A DNA stretch of 17,344 bases from CAVSUR01 sp052143655. Its GTDB lineage: Bacteria; Actinomycetota; Actinomycetes; Streptosporangiales; Streptosporangiaceae. The stretch is from contig JBKQSL010000196.1 in assembly GCA_052143655.1 (NCBI GenBank), positions 1 to 17,344 on the forward strand, written 5' to 3'. This document shows, piece by piece, positions 7,606-14,193 of this stretch. Position 1 is the first letter of the stretch. The number at the start of each line of letters is the position of its first letter. The translations under genes and the position numbers were made by a program. The notes beneath the pieces are model-generated. The model saw only the letters and a list, made by a program, of their open reading frames with translations, made no database searches and had not been told where the DNA came from.

Positions 7606-8972
7606 TGGCCGTACCCCGCAAAGCCGAAGACCCCTGCCGGAACGCGGATGCCGCGATCGGCCAGGGTGTCCAGGAAGCGGGGGCGCAGGCCGGTGCCGCG
7701 CAGCACGCCCCGGTACCTGCCGTGCTCGTCCACTCCGGCGTGGAAGTCGAACAGGAACAGGTCCTGCAGGCTGATGATGTCGCCCTCAAGGTGATCGACC
7801 TCGGTGATGTGCGTGATCCGCCGGCTGCCGTCCTTCAGCCGGGCCTGGTGCACGATGAGGTCGATCGCCGACGTCATCTGCTCACGGATCGTGCGCTGCG
7901 GCAGCTCGATCCCGGCCATCAGCGCCATGGTCTCCAGGCGGGACAGCGAGTCGCGCGGCGAGTTGGAGTGCACCGTCGTGATGGAGCCGTCATGGCCGGT
8001 GTTCATCGCCTGCAGCATGTCCAGCGCGGCACCGTCGCGGACCTCGCCGATGATGATCCGGTCCGGCCGCATCCGCAGCGCATTGCGCACCAGGTCGCGG
8101 ATCGCGATCCCGCCCTGGTTCTCCAGGTTGGGTGGCCGTGATTCCATCCGGAGCACATGCTCCTGCCGCAGTTGCAGTTCCGCGGCATCCTCGATGGTGA
8201 TGATCCGCTCGTCGGCGGGCACGAACGAGGAGAGCACGTTCAGGCTGGTCGTCTTCCCGGAGCCGGTGCCACCGCCGATTACTATGTTCAGCCGGCCGCG
8301 CACGCAGGCCCGGAGCAGCTCAGCCACCGCAGGGGTCAAGGTGCCGAATGCGATGAGATCGCCCATAGTGAACGGATCGGCGGCGAACTTCCGGATCGTC
8401 AGCAGCGAGCCATCCAGCGCCACCGGCGGCACCACCGCGTTGACCCGGCTGCCGTCCGGCAGCCGGGCGTCCACCATGGGACTGGCCTCGTCCACTCTGC
8501 GCCCCACCCGCGCCACGATCTTCTCGATGGTGCGGCGGAGATGGCTTTCATCGGTGAAGGCCGCCTCCACGGGGTACAAGCGGCCGGCCCGCTCGATGTA
8601 GATCTGGTCGTGGCCGTTGACCATGATCTCTGAGACTTCCGTGTCGCGCAGGTATGGCTCGAGCGGGCCATGGCCGAGAATCTCATCCGCGACTTCCTGG
8701 GCAACCCGCGACCGGTCGGCCACCGTCAGCGGGCTCTCGTCGTGTTGCAGCACTACGGGCAAGGCCTGCATCACCCGCTGCTCCAGCTCCCGCTGGTCAA
8801 GATGCGCGTCGTACAGCTTCGGCCCCAGTGCCTCCAGCAGAGCCTCGTGGACGCTGCGCTTGACCGCGGCGAGCGGGTCGGCATGGCGGGCAGCTCGGCG
8901 TGGGGCGCCGGTCTGCTCAAGCGGGACCGCGCCGGTCCCAGCCCGCAGGGCGAGTCGGTCGGACAGGCTCAT
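7602..8972 (-). CDS. cpaF: Tad pilus assembly ATPase CpaF/TadA
   Basis: A 456-residue hexameric secretion ATPase of the VirB11/GspE superfamily that powers Flp pilus assembly at the inner face of the membrane. The N-terminal region (about 40-160) contains the conserved ILGHGPLEPYLRDTEVSEIM stretch and the NGHDQIYIER segment. The motor domain shows Walker A GGGTGSGKTT (233-242), the Asp box ITIEDAAEL (about 258-266), Walker B RIIIGEVR (305-312) and the His box GHDGSITTVHSNSPRDSLSR. All catalytic motifs are intact. The ATG overlaps the cpaE stop (ATGA) and its own stop overlaps the tadB start, so it is embedded in the operon. Length is normal for CpaF. Confidence 0.96.
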   Translation of the reverse strand: MSLSDRLALRAGTGAVPLEQTGAPRRAARHADPLAAVKRSVHEALLEALGPKLYDAHLDQRELEQRVMQALPVVLQHDESPLTVADRSRVAQEVADEILGHGPLEPYLRDTEVSEIMVNGHDQIYIERAGRLYPVEAAFTDESHLRRTIEKIVARVGRRVDEASPMVDARLPDGSRVNAVVPPVALDGSLLTIRKFAADPFTMGDLIAFGTLTPAVAELLRACVRGRLNIVIGGGTGSGKTTSLNVLSSFVPADERIITIEDAAELQLRQEHVLRMESRPPNLENQGGIAIRDLVRNALRMRPDRIIIGEVRDGAALDMLQAMNTGHDGSITTVHSNSPRDSLSRLETMALMAGIELPQRTIREQMTSAIDLIVHQARLKDGSRRITHITEVDHLEGDIISLQDLFLFDFHAGVDEHGRYRGVLRGTGLRPRFLDTLADRGIRVPAGVFGFAGYGQ

Positions 8973-10144
8973 GCCGACCGCCTTCTGCGCCGTGGCCGCG
9001 CCAGCGGCGCGGCCACGGACGCGGCCGTGCCGTCCAGCAGCCGCTGCCTCGCGAACCCGACAATGGCCTGGCTGACCGGATGCCCGGAACTCGCCAGCGT
9101 GATCGGGGTACCCGCGTTGATCGAGACGGGCACCGCGCGGCTGGACGGGACCTGCGCGGCGATCGGGCAGCGCACCACCCGCTCCACGTCCTCCAGGCTC
9201 AGCCCCACCCTGGAGTCGGAACGGTTGACCACCACCGAGCGGATCTGCCTCGGATAGGAGAGCAGGTCCATCATGTCCAGCGCGACGCGAAGGTTCTTCA
9301 CCGCGGGCACGTCCGGGGTGGTGAGCAGCACGAGATGAGCGGAGGCGTCCATGGCGGTGAGCACGTGCTCGCTGAACTGCGCTGGCGTGTCCACCACCAC
9401 GTAGTCGAACATTCCGCGCAGCACGGCGAGCAGTTCGCCTACCAGCGAGGGCGGTATCTTCTCTGCGTCACCCGGGGTGACCGGCGCCAGGAGCATCTCC
9501 AGTCCGGGCCGGTAGCGGGTCAGCAACGACGCGGCACCGGCGGTGTCCAAGTGACCGGTCATCGGAAGCGCGTCCACAACGGTCCGCGCCGGGTCGAGCT
9601 GCACGCTCACTGCGACGTCGCCGAACGCGAGGTCCAGGTCCACGATGCACACTCGCTGGCCGGTTCCGCTGGCCAGTGCCACGCCGAGGTTGACCGAGAG
9701 CGTGGTCTTGCCGCAGCCGCCCTTGGCCGCGAACACGGTGACGATCCGGCCCTCCGGCGCGGCCGGCGCGTTCTGCCTGCTGATGACGGCGAGCTGCCGC
9801 CGCGACAGCTCCAGGGAGCGGCAGCAGGCGGCAGCCAGCGCCGCATGATCTCCCGCTGCGACGACCTCGCGGATCCCCGACTGCAGTGCGAACGACAGCA
9901 GGGCCATGTCGACGTGCTCGCGGGCCAGGATCACGCCCACGGCGGGCCGTGCCAGCCGCAGGTGCGCCGCGAACGCCAGCGCTTCGCTGATCCCCGTCTC
10001 GGGGCCGATCACGACCAGGGTCTCGGCGGGATCGCTGTCGAGCATCCTGGCCGCCATGGCCAGGCTGTCCACGCCGCGGACCTGGCCGCCAATACTGACG
10101 ACCAGGTCCGCGGCGCTGGCGGCCGGCTCGCAGAGGATGGGCAC
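8969..10144 (-). CDS. cpaE: Tad pilus localisation ATPase CpaE/TadZ
   Basis: A 391-residue MinD/ParA-type protein that in Tad systems recruits the pilus machinery to its site. The N-terminal third (about 1-125) is a receiver-like, atypical domain without a clear phosphorylation pocket (ETLVVIGPETG, then VILAREHVDMALLSFALQSG). The C-terminal two thirds is a P-loop ATPase with deviant Walker A FAAKGGCGKTTLS (Lys141), VDLDLAFGD (about 168-176) and the second Asp region FDYVVVDTP. It ends with a basic tail (RPRRRRRS). The start is GTG with AGGAGA about six bases upstream. The gene follows cpaB by 15 bp. The family call is firm; the subcellular site in this organism is unknown. Confidence 0.93.
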   Translation of the reverse strand: MPILCEPAASAADLVVSIGGQVRGVDSLAMAARMLDSDPAETLVVIGPETGISEALAFAAHLRLARPAVGVILAREHVDMALLSFALQSGIREVVAAGDHAALAAACCRSLELSRRQLAVISRQNAPAAPEGRIVTVFAAKGGCGKTTLSVNLGVALASGTGQRVCIVDLDLAFGDVAVSVQLDPARTVVDALPMTGHLDTAGAASLLTRYRPGLEMLLAPVTPGDAEKIPPSLVGELLAVLRGMFDYVVVDTPAQFSEHVLTAMDASAHLVLLTTPDVPAVKNLRVALDMMDLLSYPRQIRSVVVNRSDSRVGLSLEDVERVVRCPIAAQVPSSRAVPVSINAGTPITLASSGHPVSQAIVGFARQRLLDGTAASVAAPLARPRRRRRSA

Positions 10145-10159
10145 GGTTCTCTCCTGATT

Positions 10160-10960
10160 TCACGGCTTGGCGGGCGGCACGGGCCTGGTGGCGACGCTGG
10201 CCTGGGAAGAGTCCGAGAGCAGCGCCAGGTACGGCAGCCCTGCCACGGCGAGCTGAATCAGCCGCCCGGCGCTGGCCTGGCTGACGGCCACCGTTACCAG
10301 CAAACCCGGACTGCTGGCCGACGTCCCCGACGTGCTCTGCGCCAGCGCGCTGCTGCCGGTCCTGGCCTGGCCGCTGGCGCTTGCTGTCCCCGTTGACAGC
10401 ACCAGAACCCTGGGCAGCACAATCCGGGTCCGGGCGCCGCCGTAAGCCTGCTGCTGGTGCGGCAGGTCACAGTTCGGCTCCGCGGACAGCGAGGATGCCT
10501 TGGGGGCATAGGTACCGAACACGGCGACCTGCGAGCCCGCATGGATGCTGTCCGCTACCGCCTCCGACGGGCAGAGCTGGATCGTCACCGCGACCATGCC
10601 AGCCGGGATCGCGATGCCGTCGGCGGTGCGGGCGGCCGTCACCAGCATCGGGCGCAGCAGCAACTGCCCGGGCTGGAGTTCGGCACTCAGCACGAGGCCC
10701 TGGAGGGCTGGGGTGATCGAGCGCACCGCATCGGAGGGGACCGAGGAGGCGGGCAGCTCCTGGCTGACCAGCAGCCCTGTGCGCAGCGCGGCGGCCGCTG
10801 AGGTACCGGACGGGATCAGGTCCTTCGCAGCCAGCACGGTGACCGCTTGCTGTCCGGCGATGGCCCGGGCGTCGGCCTGGCGCACGTAGGCCAGTACCCC
10901 GGCGGTGCCCAGCACGGCGAGCAGGGCGGCCAGCAGGGCGGTCAGTACCCGGCGCTTCAC
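10160..10960 (-). CDS. cpaB: Flp pilus assembly protein CpaB/RcpC (SAF domain)
   Basis: A 266-residue exported protein. It begins KRRVLTALLAALLAVLGTAG, a signal-anchor-like helix, followed by a SAF domain (VTVLAAKDLIPSGT, then LQGLVLSAELQPGQLLLRPM, about 40-110). It continues with the RcpC/CpaB region (MVAVTIQLCPSEAVADSIHAGSQVAV is interrupted here for length: MVAVTIQLCPSEAV, then HAGSQVAVFG). In monoderms without a secretin the role of CpaB is not well defined; it may bind peptidoglycan or guide the pilus. I chose the GTG at 10960 because it is preceded by AGGAGG with a nine-base gap and by no coding-like sequence. The frame stays open a further 219 codons upstream, but that stretch is antisense-like noise across tadG. 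There are two cysteines, in IQLCPSEA and PNCDLPH. Confidence 0.88.
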   Translation of the reverse strand: MKRRVLTALLAALLAVLGTAGVLAYVRQADARAIAGQQAVTVLAAKDLIPSGTSAAAALRTGLLVSQELPASSVPSDAVRSITPALQGLVLSAELQPGQLLLRPMLVTAARTADGIAIPAGMVAVTIQLCPSEAVADSIHAGSQVAVFGTYAPKASSLSAEPNCDLPHQQQAYGGARTRIVLPRVLVLSTGTASASGQARTGSSALAQSTSGTSASSPGLLVTVAVSQASAGRLIQLAVAGLPYLALLSDSSQASVATRPVPPAKP

Positions 10961-10969
10961 CGTTCCTCT

Positions 10970-10975
10970 CCTCCT
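10970..10975 (-). promoter_or_regulatory. Ribosome binding site of cpaB
   Basis: A perfect AGGAGG on the minus strand nine bases before the GTG at 10960. It decides the cpaB start against a much longer upstream open frame. Confidence 0.75.
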
Positions 10976-11014
10976 TTCCGGCGTGGTCCGCTGCGTCTGG
11001 CGTGGTTCATTCCT

Positions 11015-11041
11015 GATCCGGCTCAGCCGCTGAGCCGGATC
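11015..11041 (-). terminator. Perfect hairpin across the tadG stop codon
   Basis: GATCCGGCTCAG (11015-11026) and CTGAGCCGGATC (11030-11041) form a perfect 12-bp stem with a 3-base loop. The tadG stop codon lies inside the stem. No T-run follows on the minus strand, so it is more likely a partial attenuator, RNA-stability or processing element between tadG and cpaB than a full intrinsic terminator. Confidence 0.6.
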
Positions 11042-12117
11042 TCGGTAGCGCCCAGGTCGGGACCGCCCACGGGACCGCTTGCCGGAACGAGCCCGCGGAC
11101 GAAGAAGCCGTTGATGCACTGCTGCTGGCCAGTGCAGTTGTTCGCGGGATTCAGCCAGTCTGAGGCGGCAGACCCGGGCAGGTGATAGCCGGTTACGACG
11201 AAGGCGGCGAAGCCCTTCAGCGTGTAGTCGGCGCTGCTGCCAGTGCCGGTGACCACGACGTAGACCGGAACTTCGACCGGCGCACGGCCGGCCGCCGCTG
11301 CGGCCAGCACCTGCGTGCAGGACTGCCCGGCGGACGCGCCGGTGCTGGCGCCGTAGGTGCTGCCGGTGATGTCTGCCTGGCAGGTCCCGGCCGGTCCGCC
11401 GGCCCAGCCGAATGTGCCTGGGCCGTCCGCCCCGGCCGGCTCGCCAGGGCAGCCGTCGCCCGCGGCAGAGCGGAGCGTGAGCACCTGATCGAGTGACGGC
11501 GCGGGAGCCGGGTCCGGCGGCGCCGACCCGAACACCGTTCCCAGGCTTGTCGCGGTGTCCCACTCGCAGGCTGAGATCGTGAAAGCCATGGTTGTCGCGG
11601 TCAGCGGCGGGCCCCACTCCGCCTGGGCGCAGGCGCCTACGGTGGTGCCTTTGTATCCCGTATTGCCGGGTAGCGCGCGGGCGAAGGACGGCGGCAGCAA
11701 ACTTGAGCCGTCAGCGGCCTCGGAGATGGTATGCACGTCCACGTAATCCGGGCCGCCGGGCGGGGGCGGGCAGTCGGTCATCTTGCCGGCGCTGGCCGTG
11801 CATTGCCCCAAGCCCTCTGAGCCGCATACCAGGCTCACCGCGGCTCCCCCATGACCGGCGTTGGCGTCGGCGTACTCCGCCGCTGTGCCCGGCATGCAGG
11901 TGCCAGCGGCGCAGCTCCTGGCGACGGCGAGCGCGGCCGCGTCGGCGCCGTTCTGCAGCTGGGCGCGCGCCGCGTAGAGCTGACCGACGTCGATCACCAA
12001 GGCACCCATCCCCGTCAGCACGCCGCCTGCGATCAGCACCGCGACCAGCACCGCGATAGCGCCACTATCGTCGCGACGGAGCAGCCGCAAGATCGCGCTG
12101 GCCAGGCCGGGCTTCAT
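11023..12117 (-). CDS. TadG-like pilus-associated protein, Cys-rich ectodomain
   Basis: A 364-residue exported protein. The N-terminus has the TadG/TadE-type arrangement: basic residues and RRDDSG, then a hydrophobic helix (AVLVAVLIAGGVLTGMGALV, about 22-41). It continues with IDVGQLYAARAQLQNGADAA, the classic TadG N-terminal signature in which secreted Tad proteins become membrane-anchored. The +5 Glu of true pilins is absent (Leu24). The remainder is a large surface domain with twelve cysteines, an even number that suits disulfide bonding outside the cell. It ends at an extracellular-looking TGQQQCINGFFVRGLVPAS stretch. The ATG overlaps the tadE stop (ATGA). A longer open frame runs upstream to 13041 but covers tadE in another frame and is not real. 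TadG-like by N-terminus; the ectodomain is not recognised. Confidence 0.82.
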   Translation of the reverse strand: MKPGLASAILRLLRRDDSGAIAVLVAVLIAGGVLTGMGALVIDVGQLYAARAQLQNGADAAALAVARSCAAGTCMPGTAAEYADANAGHGGAAVSLVCGSEGLGQCTASAGKMTDCPPPPGGPDYVDVHTISEAADGSSLLPPSFARALPGNTGYKGTTVGACAQAEWGPPLTATTMAFTISACEWDTATSLGTVFGSAPPDPAPAPSLDQVLTLRSAAGDGCPGEPAGADGPGTFGWAGGPAGTCQADITGSTYGASTGASAGQSCTQVLAAAAAGRAPVEVPVYVVVTGTGSSADYTLKGFAAFVVTGYHLPGSAASDWLNPANNCTGQQQCINGFFVRGLVPASGPVGGPDLGATEIRLSG

Positions 12118-12536
12118 GGCTCGCACGGCATGACCCCCTGAGCGGTCAGCGTGATCGGGGAGCCGAAGCCGGAGCCGCCCAGCATCCCGGCGATGGCGCC
12201 GACCGGCGTGACGAACGAGAACGAATAGCTGACGCCGACCTGCGCGTCCGCATCCGGCCCGGCGCCGGCCGGGCAGCCGGTCACGGTGACGGTGACCGGG
12301 CTCAGCCCGGTCGCGGCCGCCTGGGTGCGGGGGACCACGTTCGGCTGGCCGACAGCCGCCAGCCTGGCTCCCTCGCGGGCCGCCTGGGTCAGGGTGATCT
12401 GGGCGTTCAAGGCGCGGCCGAAGTCGATCATGCCGAAGATCAGCAGGAGCAGCACCGGGAGCAGCAACGCGAACTCCACTGCCGCGGCGCCGCGCTCCCG
12501 CGCGCCGTCCCCGGCCGATCGCCGGTCCATCGCCAC
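12114..12536 (-). CDS. tadE: TadE-like pseudopilin
   Basis: A 140-residue pseudopilin. The N-terminal stretch RERGAAAVEFALLLPVLLLL is the TadE signature: cleavage is expected after Gly16, leaving Glu21 at +5 of the mature protein, followed by one hydrophobic helix and FGRALNAQITLTQAAREGAR. The C-terminal part is a β-rich surface domain with two cysteines. In Tad systems TadE is processed by the prepilin peptidase and is needed for pilus biogenesis. The start is either GTG at 12536 or ATG at 12530; an AAGGGGG run lies about five bases before the GTG, which I prefer. The next gene overlaps it by 4 bp. Confidence 0.88.
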   Translation of the reverse strand: MAMDRRSAGDGARERGAAAVEFALLLPVLLLLIFGMIDFGRALNAQITLTQAAREGARLAAVGQPNVVPRTQAAATGLSPVTVTVTGCPAGAGPDADAQVGVSYSFSFVTPVGAIAGMLGGSGFGSPITLTAQGVMPCEP

Positions 12537-12559
12537 CTGCCCCCTTCCTGTCCTGGCCA

Positions 12560-12590
12560 GGGCGGGACGGCTGGTCAGCTCGTCCCGCCC
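12560..12590 (-). terminator. Long hairpin between flp and tadE
   Basis: GGGCGGGACG (12560-12569) pairs perfectly with CGTCCCGCCC (12581-12590), and part of the 11-base loop can pair further (GCT with AGC). No T-tract follows. The position, just after the pilin gene and just before the machinery genes, suits a read-through attenuator or 3' end protector that would let pilin mRNA exceed downstream mRNA. The function is inferred. Confidence 0.6.
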
Positions 12591-12677
12591 GTGCCGCGAA
12601 ACCCGTCAGCCCGGATGCCGCCCGCGTAAGCTGGCGCGCGGCGCCGCCGCCGAGCCCGGTGGCCGTGCCGGTGATTG

Positions 12678-12878
12678 CTAGTTGCCCGGCGGATTCACCG
12701 TGCCCGCGACGTTGTTGAACAGGGCACTGAGGTTCTTGCCGAGCAGGGCGACCGTGACGGAGATCACTACCGCGATCAGCGCCACCATCAGTCCGTACTC
12801 CACGGAGGTCACGCCCCGGTCGTCCCGCCGCAGCGGCCGGGTGAGAAAATCGTGCAGGAAGACACAGAACTTGAGCAT
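12678..12878 (-). CDS. flp: Flp-type major pilin precursor
   Basis: A 66-residue type IVb/Flp prepilin, the structural subunit of the Tad pilus. A 22-residue leader rich in aromatic and then basic residues (ending LRRDDRG) precedes the processing motif G|VTSVEY. Cleavage after Gly22 leaves Val at +1, Glu27 at +5 and Tyr28 at +6, exactly the Flp pattern. The hydrophobic helix LMVALIAVVISVTVALLG follows. The mature protein would be only 44 residues, ending NNVAGTVNPPGN. I chose the ATG at 12878 because GGAGGA lies seven bases upstream; the frame extends further upstream without coding character. It is the first gene of the minus-strand operon, which fits high expression. Confidence 0.93.
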   Translation of the reverse strand: MLKFCVFLHDFLTRPLRRDDRGVTSVEYGLMVALIAVVISVTVALLGKNLSALFNNVAGTVNPPGN

Positions 12879-12885
12879 CAGGAAC

Positions 12886-12891
12886 TCCTCC
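12886..12891 (-). promoter_or_regulatory. Ribosome binding site of flp
   Basis: GGAGGA on the minus strand seven bases before the flp ATG. It is one of the strongest sites in the window and it sets the pilin start. Confidence 0.75.
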
Positions 12892-12903
12892 AATGATCGC
12901 GGG

Positions 12904-12909
12904 CATATA
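12904..12909 (-). promoter_or_regulatory. Possible -10 element of the flp operon
   Basis: TATATG on the minus strand, 25 bases before the flp start codon, would give a leader of about 20 bases holding the ribosome site. The only -35-like hexamer (TTGCAA at 12922-12927) is 12 bases away, too close for a standard σ70-type promoter, so the call is weak. Confidence 0.3.
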
Positions 12910-13131
12910 GCCGCTTTTCGGTTGCAATCCCGCCCACCGGCTGGACGGCACCGCACCACCCGGCGCCGAAGAGACTGCGGTATCGCGGGCGTGCGCGACA
13001 TCGGCCGAATGGCCGGAGAAATCCGGCCTGCCGACTGACATGTCGGGCGATGAGCCGACACCAAGGGCCGATCGGCTGCTTCTTGGCCGGGATGTCCTCA
13101 GATCACTGCGGCGTGCCTACAGTGAGCCGCC

Positions 13132-13854
13132 ATGGACGTCTTGTGGGCCGCCGGGGGCGCCGTCGCTGGCTTGCCGGTGGGCACGGCCTTGCGCGGCCCG
13201 GTCTTCCGGCTGTCCGTGCCGAGCGGCGAACCGGACCAGGCGGCCTGCTCAGGATGCGCCGCCCCGCTGTCCGGCCGGCTCGCCGCCGGCTGCGAGCACT
13301 GCGGCGCCAGCTTCGGCGCCCCGGCTGCGCTGGAGCTCGCCACTGCGGGGGTGCTGGCGCTGCTGCTCGGCCGGTTCGGGGGCCAGCCGGCCGCAGCGGC
13401 CTACGTTTTCCTCGGCGTGCTCGGGGTTGCTCTGGCGATGATCGACATCGCGGTCCAGCGGCTCCCCGACCGGCTTACCCTGCCCGCCTTTCCGGTGCTG
13501 ATCGTGCTGCTGGCCGGGTCTGCCACGATCGAGGACGACGCCGGCGCGCTGATGCGGGCGCTCCTCGGCAGCCTGATACTTGCCGCTAGCTACCTGCTGC
13601 TGGCGCTGCTGCGCCCCGGCCACCTCGGCGGCGGCGACATCAAGCTCGCGGGCCTGGCCGGGCTCGCCCTGGGATGGCTGGGCTGGGGCACCGTGCTGAC
13701 CGGTTCCTGCCTCGGCTTTCTCCTCGCCGCGGCGGCCAGCGTGGCGCTGCTGGCCACCCGCCGGGTCACTGTGCGCAGCTCGATCTGCTTCGGGCCGTTC
13801 CTCCTCGGTGGCACCCTGCTTGCGATCCTCGCCAGTGGCGGCCCTGGCATATGA
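13132..13854 (+). CDS. A24 prepilin peptidase (PilD/TadV-like)
   Basis: A 240-residue membrane aspartic protease that cleaves prepilin leaders. The two catalytic aspartates are intact: Asp105 in AMIDIAVQRLPDRLT and Asp169 in the GxGD signature HLGGGDIKLAG. The N-terminal cytoplasmic loop carries CSGC (39-42) and CEHC (54-57), the tetracysteine motif typical of PilD-type bifunctional peptidase/methyltransferases. The dedicated Tad peptidase TadV usually lacks it. However, the loop is short and PilD's N-terminal region is not fully present. About six to eight hydrophobic segments follow. The gene is divergent from flp across 253 bp, so it is a ready partner for Flp, TadE and perhaps TadG. The ATG at 13132 has no strong ribosome site. 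Confidence 0.9.
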   Translation: MDVLWAAGGAVAGLPVGTALRGPVFRLSVPSGEPDQAACSGCAAPLSGRLAAGCEHCGASFGAPAALELATAGVLALLLGRFGGQPAAAAYVFLGVLGVALAMIDIAVQRLPDRLTLPAFPVLIVLLAGSATIEDDAGALMRALLGSLILAASYLLLALLRPGHLGGGDIKLAGLAGLALGWLGWGTVLTGSCLGFLLAAAASVALLATRRVTVRSSICFGPFLLGGTLLAILASGGPGI

Positions 13855-14193
13855 GGGACCTGAGCTTGTCATCCATGGCCATATAGCCACGCCCGCCAGG
13901 GGCATGGCTCCAGCACAGATCACCGCAGACCATGCGGGCCTGGCTGATCTTGCTGTCCATGCCGCACATCACCGCGCAAAGGCCGCATTCAGAACCGGAC
14001 AGTAAAATTATGTGACAGATTCAAAATCGTCGGCAAAGCCGTAGCCTGGATATCAGATCACAAGCGGATAACATTCGGGGAATAGCAGTCAACGGCCCAG
14101 GCTGGCGGGGTGTCTACTTTGTGTCAATCGATTATCGTTTCTCCGGTAATTCGTTTTAAAACGCCCAAAAACGAGCCAAGTGGGGGGACTCCC
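13855..14193 (+). promoter_or_regulatory. AT-richer leader/promoter region of the response regulator
   Basis: 339 bp without a supported gene. The second half (about 13990-14170) is much richer in A and T than the rest of the window, as expected of a regulated promoter or leader. It contains the perfect 12-bp palindrome CGTTTTAAAACG (14152-14163), 30 bases before the regulator's ATG. I see no confident -35/-10 pair. A short frame starting at 14110 is in frame with the regulator but lacks a ribosome site and coding bias. Confidence 0.5.
14152..14163. promoter_or_regulatory. Operator-like palindrome upstream of the response regulator
   Basis: CGTTTTAAAACG is a perfect inverted repeat in an AT-rich setting just ahead of the regulator's ribosome site (GGGGGGA at 14182-14188). 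Its position suits an autoregulatory binding site or a promoter core. No binding protein is known. Confidence 0.4.

Noticed and set aside
10961..11617. A long in-frame N-terminal extension of cpaB
   Set aside because: It overlaps tadG in another frame with Arg/Gly-rich noise. The strong AGGAGG and signal-anchor helix place the start at 10960.
12118..13041. A long in-frame N-terminal extension of the TadG-like gene
   Set aside because: It covers tadE and flp in other frames. The ATGA overlap and the RRDDSG-helix signature fix the start at 12117.
14063..14073. AGCGGATAACA, resembling the core of the E. coli lac operator
   Set aside because: It is an 11-base half match without dyad symmetry or a LacI-type gene nearby; probably chance.
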